Source of the DNA: Candidatus Kapaibacterium sp.
GTDB lineage: Bacteria; Bacteroidota; Ignavibacteria; Kapaibacteriales; UBA2268
DNA length: 10,479 nt
Assembly: GCA_027858275.1 (NCBI GenBank)
Contig: JAQIDA010000094.1
Coordinates: 1-10,479, forward strand
Direction: 5' to 3'
The notes under the pieces are model-generated. The model made no database searches. It was given only the letters and a program-made list of their open reading frames with translations, and was not told the DNA's origin. Positions within the stretch are counted from its first letter, which is position 1; every line of letters starts with the position of its first letter. Below are positions 6,204 to 10,479 of the stretch, piece by piece. The position numbers were made by a program, and so were the translations under genes.

Positions 6204-8558
6204 ATGATGTATTTCAGATCAGCCTTGGCCGTCGCTATCGTACTATTATGCTCCGCAATCGCTTCCCCCGCTCAAAACATTGTTATCAATGAATTTATGT
6301 CTGCCAATCAGAACGTGATCCAAGATCAGTTCGATAAGTACAGTGATTGGATTGAGATTTATAATGACGACGACCACGCCGTTTCGCTCAGCGGATGGAT
6401 GCTTTCCGACCGAGAAGACGAACCGGGCAAATTCATCTTCCCTGATATTGAAATTGTCGCGAAAGGATTTCTTCTCATCTTTGCCTCAGGCAACGAAGCT
6501 TCAGGGAGCAAAGAACTGCACGCTGATTTCAAGATAGCATCCTCCGGAGAAACCCTGATTCTCAGTGATGACAAAGGGATTCCGGTTGATCGTATGAATC
6601 CCGTATCGCTTGCGATAGATGAATCATTCGGCAGATTTCCGGACGGATCTGATTATCTTGTTAATTTCACAAAATCCACTCCCGGAACATCAAACAATGC
6701 CGAAGGTTCTCTGTCTTTCTCGCACGATCCCGGTTTTTATACAAAGCCTTTCGATCTGGCTCTCAACTCCGCGGAAAACGATGTTGTAATTTATTATACT
6801 TTGAACGGCAACGTTCCCGATGTTAATTCACTCAAATACAGCACCCCGATCACAGTTGGATATAAATACGACTCGCCGAATATATACACGGAAATCCCGA
6901 CCAGTCCCGATCAGGACAATATGACTTATAAAGCATGGGAATCACCTGAAGTAATCGTAGATAAAGCGACTGTTGTACGAGCTCAGGCGTACAGAGACAC
7001 TCTGCCGCTCGGGAAAATTGTTACTCGCACTTTTATTGTTGATTCGGCGATTGTCACTAAATATCATTATCCGATTTTTTCTTTAGTTTCTGACAGCCTT
7101 AATATTTTTTCCTATGACAGCGGGATTTATGTTCCCGGGATAATGTTCGACTCGACCAATCCTCAGTGGACAGGTAATTATCGCATGGCGGATGATGAAT
7201 GGGAACGCCCGGTTCACGTCGAAATGTTTTCGAATGAAGGCTCGCTCCTTTTGAGTCAGGACGCAGGCATTAAGATTCACGGGAACTTCACTCGGCAGGC
7301 AGCACAAAAGTCCCTCAGACTGTACGCACGCAGCGAATACGGCGACAAGAGATTCAACGCCCAATTGTTTCCGCAACGCAAAACGGATGAATTCAAACGT
7401 ATATTGCTCCGCACAACTATGATGACTATGAAATATCGCGCGGGATACAGTATTATAGGCGATGCGATGATCTGCAATCTCGTTCGTGATTTGGATCTCG
7501 AAGTGCAGGACTATCAGCCCTCTCTCGTTTTTCTAAACGCTGAATATTGGGGTATACACACTATCCGAGATCGCATAGACGAATACTTCCTCGCCGAAAA
7601 ATACGATTTGGATAATGACGAAATCAACAGAATGTACGGCGAGAATATCGTTGACGAAGGTAACGGAGACGATTTTATTGCCCTGAGCGAATTTATAGCA
7701 AACAACGATTTGGCGAATAACAGTAACTATCAACATGTAGCGGATCAAATCGACATCAGCAATTTCATCGACTATAATATCACTCAAATTTTCTTCAGCA
7801 ATGATGATCGGCTCAATATCAAATTTTGGAAATCCAACGAGCCGGACGCAAAATGGAGATGGATTCTATATGACATGGACAATTGTTTCGGGTATCCGCC
7901 TTTCAATATGCTCAAGCATGTGCTTGATACAAACGTCATAGAATGGAACAACCCAACTTGGTCAACTTCGCTGATTCGCAGTCTGATGAAAAATGAGAAT
8001 TTCAAGAAGCAATTTCTCGACAGATTTGCATTCCTGCTGAATACGACTTTCCAAACTGAGAATATTCTGAATAAAATCGCAGAATTTAAAGAGCAGTACG
8101 GATTGGAAATTGAAGGACATATTGACCGCTGGCATTATCCTAAAGATAAGGATTATTGGCTGGCCGAGATTGATTATTGGATAACTAACTTCGCGACTGT
8201 ACGACCCTGTCTCGTACTCGGACATATTCTCGAATATTTCGATTTGAGTAGGGACGAATTCGCATTCAAGTGCGAACCTGATGCTGTTGAGGAATTCAGC
8301 GAGACAGCTTGCGAACTTTCTCCGAACCCGTCAAACGGGAATTTCAATATAATTATTCCCGACAAAGCTCTCAGCTTGACTAATATATCCGTTGTTGATA
8401 TATACGGAAAAGAAATATACAGCAGCCCGCTAATCGGAATTCAAGCAGGAATGTCAGTTAATATCGAACTTCCGTCGGCTACTGCAAACGGAGTTTATTT
8501 TGTGAGATTGATCGGCACAGGCGGAGTAATTACGAAGAAGATTGTTGTAAGGGATTGA
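6204..8558 (+). CDS. Secreted lamin-tail / CotH-kinase protein with T9SS type A sorting domain
   Basis: The 784-residue product begins with a signal peptide (hydrophobic core 7-20, likely cleavage after SPAQ near 24). Residues about 25-160 form a lamin tail domain (NIVINEFMSAN, YSDWIEIYND, LSGWMLSD, FGRFPDGSD). Residues 170-280 resemble the chitobiase C-terminal-like beta-sandwich that often follows (FYTKPFDLALNS, VVIYYTLNGNVPD, VVRAQAY). Residues about 285-670 are a CotH-type domain: IKIHGNFTRQAAQKSLRL (356-373), YWGIHTIRDRIDEYF (448-462), and the acidic YDMDNCFGYP (556-565), where D557 and D559 would be the metal-binding pair of this atypical protein-kinase fold. Residues 704-784 are a T9SS sorting domain (LSPNPSNGNF, VVDIYGKEIYS, NGVYFVRL, KKIVVRD). 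The protein is therefore predicted to be released or surface-attached; CotH homologues phosphorylate proteins in Bacillus spores, but the target here is unknown. The ribosome site is weak; ATGs at 6204 and 6207 are both possible. Confidence 0.87.
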   Translation: MMYFRSALAVAIVLLCSAIASPAQNIVINEFMSANQNVIQDQFDKYSDWIEIYNDDDHAVSLSGWMLSDREDEPGKFIFPDIEIVAKGFLLIFASGNEASGSKELHADFKIASSGETLILSDDKGIPVDRMNPVSLAIDESFGRFPDGSDYLVNFTKSTPGTSNNAEGSLSFSHDPGFYTKPFDLALNSAENDVVIYYTLNGNVPDVNSLKYSTPITVGYKYDSPNIYTEIPTSPDQDNMTYKAWESPEVIVDKATVVRAQAYRDTLPLGKIVTRTFIVDSAIVTKYHYPIFSLVSDSLNIFSYDSGIYVPGIMFDSTNPQWTGNYRMADDEWERPVHVEMFSNEGSLLLSQDAGIKIHGNFTRQAAQKSLRLYARSEYGDKRFNAQLFPQRKTDEFKRILLRTTMMTMKYRAGYSIIGDAMICNLVRDLDLEVQDYQPSLVFLNAEYWGIHTIRDRIDEYFLAEKYDLDNDEINRMYGENIVDEGNGDDFIALSEFIANNDLANNSNYQHVADQIDISNFIDYNITQIFFSNDDRLNIKFWKSNEPDAKWRWILYDMDNCFGYPPFNMLKHVLDTNVIEWNNPTWSTSLIRSLMKNENFKKQFLDRFAFLLNTTFQTENILNKIAEFKEQYGLEIEGHIDRWHYPKDKDYWLAEIDYWITNFATVRPCLVLGHILEYFDLSRDEFAFKCEPDAVEEFSETACELSPNPSNGNFNIIIPDKALSLTNISVVDIYGKEIYSSPLIGIQAGMSVNIELPSATANGVYFVRLIGTGGVITKKIVVRD

Positions 8559-8566
8559 TATATTTT

Positions 8567-8606
8567 AGCTGATGAGTGCTGATACAGAATCAACATAATA
8601 TCAGCT
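8567..8606 (+). terminator. Weak hairpin after the CotH gene
   Basis: AGCTGAT at 8567-8573 pairs with ATCAGCT at 8600-8606 around 26 bases that contain a further TGAT/ATCA pair. No T-run follows, so it is a doubtful terminator and could be an RNA 3' end structure. Confidence 0.3.
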
Positions 8607-8620
8607 CAATAAAATATTAA

Positions 8621-8652
8621 TCTGTTTCCTTATAATTAATTTAGTAGATTTG
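8621..8652 (+). promoter_or_regulatory. Candidate Bacteroidota-type promoter of the UDP-glucuronate decarboxylase gene
   Basis: TCTG at 8621-8624 (3 of 4) and TAGATTTG at 8645-8652 (perfect TAnnTTTG) are 20 bases apart, about 45 bases before the ATG at 8698. Confidence 0.5.
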
Positions 8653-8697
8653 AACTATTAAAATAATTGAAAAAATCAGTCATATTCAGGATACATA

Positions 8698-9639
8698 ATG
8701 GCAAGAGTATTAATAACAGGCGGAGCGGGATTTTTGGGATCACATTTGTGCCAAAGATTTTTGGACGAAGGCGATTTCGTTTACTGTATGGACAATTTTA
8801 TTACCGGTTCACCCGATAATATTGCCGAAATGATGAAGAATGAAAATTTTGAATTTATTCATCATGATGTGAGTAATTACATCTATGTTCCCGGAGAATT
8901 GGATTTTATCCTTCACTTTGCTTCACCGGCCTCCCCGATTGACTATCTTAAATATCCCATTCAGACTATGAAAGTCGGTTCGCTCGGTACGCATAAAGCC
9001 CTTGGTTTGGCTAAAGCAAAGAATGCCAGAATTCTTCTTGCCAGCACCAGCGAAGTGTACGGCGATCCGCTGATCCATCCGCAGCCCGAATCTTATTGGG
9101 GCAATGTTAACCCCGTCGGATTCCGCGGCGTATACGACGAAGCCAAACGCTTCGGCGAAGCCTTGACAATGGCTTACCACAGATACCACGGCGTCGATAC
9201 TCGTATTGTGCGAATTTTCAATACTTACGGGCCGAGAATGCGATTCAATGACGGCAGGGCTATCCCGACGTTTATCGATCAGGCATTGAAAGATGAACCC
9301 GTAACGGTGTTCGGAGACGGCAGCCAGACTCGATCAGTTTGTTACGTAGATGATCTTGTGGAAGGTATCTACAGATTGCTAATGTCAGCCGAAACGGACC
9401 CGGTAAATATCGGTAATCAACATGAGTTAACTATGCTGGAACTTGCTCAGGAAATCATTGATATTACAGGAAGCAAAAGCAAAATCATCTTCAAAGCATT
9501 GCCGGACGACGATCCCAAAGTTCGTCAGCCTGATACAACCCGAGCTAATGAAATTCTGAAATGGGAAGCAAAGATCGGCAGAACCGAAGGATTGAAAAAA
9601 ACTATTGATGATTTCAAAAAGAGATTAGGCATAGATTGA
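8698..9639 (+). CDS. UDP-glucuronate decarboxylase (UDP-xylose synthase)
   Basis: This 313-residue extended SDR would convert UDP-glucuronate to UDP-xylose with bound NAD+, supplying xylose for surface polysaccharides. The Rossmann loop is GGAGFLGSHL (8-17), followed by D32 in CMDNFITG, which favours NAD. The family signature is clear: STSEVYGDPLIHPQPE (116-131) with SEVYGDP and not the SDVYG found in most 4,6-dehydratases, then YWGNVNPVGFRGVYDEAKR (133-151). Likely catalytic residues are T117, E119, Y146 and K150, plus R276 in KVRQPDTTRA, the same set described for the human enzyme. VFGDGSQTRSVCYVDDLVEG (204-223) is the expected substrate-side motif. The ATG follows AGGA at 8688-8691 by 6 bases. 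Length is that of the bacterial cytoplasmic form, with no membrane anchor. No other sugar-nucleotide or glycosyltransferase gene is in the window, so its pathway partners lie elsewhere. Confidence 0.92.
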   Translation: MARVLITGGAGFLGSHLCQRFLDEGDFVYCMDNFITGSPDNIAEMMKNENFEFIHHDVSNYIYVPGELDFILHFASPASPIDYLKYPIQTMKVGSLGTHKALGLAKAKNARILLASTSEVYGDPLIHPQPESYWGNVNPVGFRGVYDEAKRFGEALTMAYHRYHGVDTRIVRIFNTYGPRMRFNDGRAIPTFIDQALKDEPVTVFGDGSQTRSVCYVDDLVEGIYRLLMSAETDPVNIGNQHELTMLELAQEIIDITGSKSKIIFKALPDDDPKVRQPDTTRANEILKWEAKIGRTEGLKKTIDDFKKRLGID

Positions 9640-9647
9640 TTTTCAAA

Positions 9648-9682
9648 CCCCGGACGACCTCACAGGGCTCGCCCCTACAGCA
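9648..9682. repeat. Third copy of the REP-like palindromic unit
   Basis: This 35-base segment matches 4625-4659 (right arm of the inverted pair plus AGCA) at 29 of 35 positions, with the block TCGCCCCTACAGCA identical. Its own internal stem is weakened by one A-C mismatch (GGACGA against TCGCCC). It begins 9 bases after the UDP-glucuronate decarboxylase stop codon and ends 10 bases before the bidirectional terminator. Confidence 0.75.
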
Positions 9683-9692
9683 AATAAACAAC

Positions 9693-9730
9693 AAAAGCCG
9701 TATGAACCTAAATCATACGGCTTTTATTTT
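9693..9730. terminator. Bidirectional terminator between convergent genes
   Basis: AAAAGCCGTATGA (9693-9705) and TCATACGGCTTTT (9713-9725) pair perfectly over 13 bp around a 7-base loop. A T-rich tract follows on the plus strand (CTTTTATTTT), and the A-rich left side (AACAACAAAA) gives a U-tract on the minus strand. It can end both the plus-strand decarboxylase and the minus-strand HMA-tail gene. Confidence 0.9.
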
Positions 9731-9732
9731 GC

Positions 9733-9751
9733 TGATCAGATGATCTGATCA
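9733..9751. promoter_or_regulatory. Perfect 19-base palindrome downstream of the HMA-tail gene
   Basis: TGATCAGAT-G-ATCTGATCA is an exact 9-1-9 inverted repeat lying 13 bases beyond the stop codon of the minus-strand gene and just after the terminator. It has the shape of a dimeric repressor site, but its place at the 3' ends of two convergent genes makes an operator role unlikely. It may instead be a second 3' hairpin. Confidence 0.45.
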
Positions 9752-9764
9752 ATCTTGTGTTTTC

Positions 9765-10187
9765 TTATTTAAGAACTTTTGTTTTGTCGCAGCAACCCTT
9801 AGCATTGACTTTTGCTTTTGTTTTATCGCAGCAGCTTTTTGCTTTTGTTGCAGAGGCAGTCTTTGATTTGTCACAACAAGCAGCTTTCACAACCGAAGCT
9901 GTATAACCGAGAGTCTGTACTTTTCTTGCGATTTTTTCAGGCGTTGTTTTGTTCGGATCATAATTCACTGTCAAAACTTTTGAAGTAAGGCATACATCGC
10001 TTTTGACAACGCCGGCTTCTTCTTTCAAACCATTCATGACTTTGGCTTTGCAATGTCCGCTTGCTACGGATGTCTGAATTTTGCATTCTTTTGTATTTAC
10101 TTTGTCAGCTGCATAAGCGTTGAAAGACACAAAAATAGCAATCAACAATGCTGCTGAGAAAAATCTTTTCATAATTTCCAATTTCAT
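9765..10187 (-). CDS. Small exported HMA-fold protein with a cysteine-pair-rich tail (probable metal-binding protein)
   Basis: The 140-residue product starts at the ATG read from 10187 down, chosen because AAGGAG lies 6 bases upstream (complement of 10194-10199); the frame runs 12 codons further up, but that would precede the ribosome site. Residues 1-26 are a signal peptide (MKRFFSAALLIAIF core, cleavage near AYA-A), giving a periplasmic protein. Residues 31-101 form an HMA-like ferredoxin fold: a strand, SGHCKAKVMNGLKEEAGV, a second strand VLTVNYDPNK, then PEKIARKVQTLGY. The usual MxCxxC site is reduced: C46 aligns with the second cysteine, and the first is S43. The tail (102-140) holds three double-cysteine motifs, CCDKSK at 104, CCDKTK at 119 and CCDKTK at 132, separated by Lys/Ala/Thr linkers. 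Nine cysteines in all. It probably binds soft metals in the envelope, but metal and partners are unknown. No transporter or regulator is adjacent. Confidence 0.8.
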   Translation of the reverse strand: MKLEIMKRFFSAALLIAIFVSFNAYAADKVNTKECKIQTSVASGHCKAKVMNGLKEEAGVVKSDVCLTSKVLTVNYDPNKTTPEKIARKVQTLGYTASVVKAACCDKSKTASATKAKSCCDKTKAKVNAKGCCDKTKVLK

Positions 10188-10193
10188 CGAGAA

Positions 10194-10199
10194 CTCCTT
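10194..10199 (-). promoter_or_regulatory. Strong Shine-Dalgarno site of the HMA-tail gene
   Basis: On the minus strand this reads AAGGAG, 6 bases before the ATG. It is the strongest ribosome site in the window and decides the start of this gene. Confidence 0.8.
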
Positions 10200-10311
10200 A
10201 TAAAAATATAGTTTGTTTGTCAAATTAATGTTGCCTTGCTCAAAATCGCAACTTATAAAATTCGACGATAAATCAGATATTTTATTGCTGTTTATTAATA
10301 TTATTTAATGT

Positions 10312-10479
10312 TTATTTTTGAATTATCTTGACTGCAGCTTCCAATACATTATCTTTTATCTGCTTGATACTATTTAAGTTACTTGATACTTTGACATCCG
10401 GTACAACTCCTGTTTTATATATTTTCCCGCCACCCGGAGCAAGCACATTCATGGCGGAGATTGAAATATTGAAGTCTGC
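10312..10479 (-). CDS. C-terminal end of a probable S41-family (C-terminal processing) peptidase, truncated by the window
   Basis: Read on the minus strand, the frame is open from the right edge (10479) to TAA at 10314-10312, giving 55 residues that begin ADFNISISAMNVLAPGGG. The pattern of a strand, then a Gly-rich turn, then GKIYKTGVVPDVKV, a short spacer, and D-NVLEAAVKIIQK matches the end of S41 peptidase domains, where GxxPDVxV precedes a final helix of the type DxxLxxAxxxI. The catalytic Ser/Lys and PDZ parts lie outside the window, so activity cannot be judged. It shares strand with the HMA-tail gene, which starts 124 bases downstream; no terminator is obvious between them. Family assignment rests on this short motif only. 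Confidence 0.6.
   Translation of the reverse strand, partial: ADFNISISAMNVLAPGGGKIYKTGVVPDVKVSSNLNSIKQIKDNVLEAAVKIIQK

Noticed and set aside
10188..10223. Longer N-terminus for the HMA-tail protein
   Set aside because: The strong AAGGAG site lies inside this extension and points to the ATG at 10187, which also gives a proper signal peptide.

Overview
The window reads as a stretch of ordinary chromosome from a member of the Bacteroidota/Chlorobiota (FCB) assemblage, possibly an uncultured Ignavibacteria- or Kapabacteria-like lineage. Three things point there. A secreted CotH/lamin-tail protein ends in a type IX secretion (T9SS) type A sorting domain, a system confined to this group. Several genes are preceded by the TTTG/TAnnTTTG promoter typical of the Bacteroidota primary sigma factor. 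Gene content (DUF4139, MTH1187-type thiamine-binding protein, cytochrome/TolB/TPR fusion) also fits. Base composition is moderate, and codon use looks even across the genes by eye. The exact phylum is inference.

Layout, left to right: the C-terminal end of a DUF4139-type protein (+) runs in from the left edge. A probable two-gene unit (+) follows: a periplasmic protein joining a heme-c motif, TolB-like beta-propeller repeats and TPRs, then a small MTH1187-family thiamine-binding protein, closed by an intrinsic terminator. Next come a MalY/PatB-type PLP-dependent C-S lyase (+), a roughly 600-base gene-free region holding a composite palindromic repeat island, a YdfG-type short-chain dehydrogenase (+), tRNA-Ser(GCU) with a textbook Bacteroidota promoter, a 784-residue secreted CotH/LTD protein (+), and a UDP-glucuronate decarboxylase (+). 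A further repeat copy and a bidirectional terminator separate these from two minus-strand genes: a small periplasmic metal-binding-type protein with an HMA fold and a Cys-Cys-rich tail, and the C-terminal end of a probable S41-family protease running off the right edge.

The genes do not form one pathway. Most appear to be single transcription units with their own promoters; only the cytochrome/TPR gene and the thiamine-binding gene look co-transcribed. Several products act outside the cytoplasm: the cytochrome/propeller/TPR protein, the CotH protein and the HMA-tail protein. I found no defence system, prophage, CRISPR array or intact insertion sequence. The items most worth a second look are the dispersed inverted-repeat family (one pair as near-perfect 31-base arms, a third copy about 5 kb away), the degenerate HMA domain with three CCDK tails, the heme-propeller-TPR fusion, and a tRNA-Ser with one C too many at the T-arm/acceptor junction.
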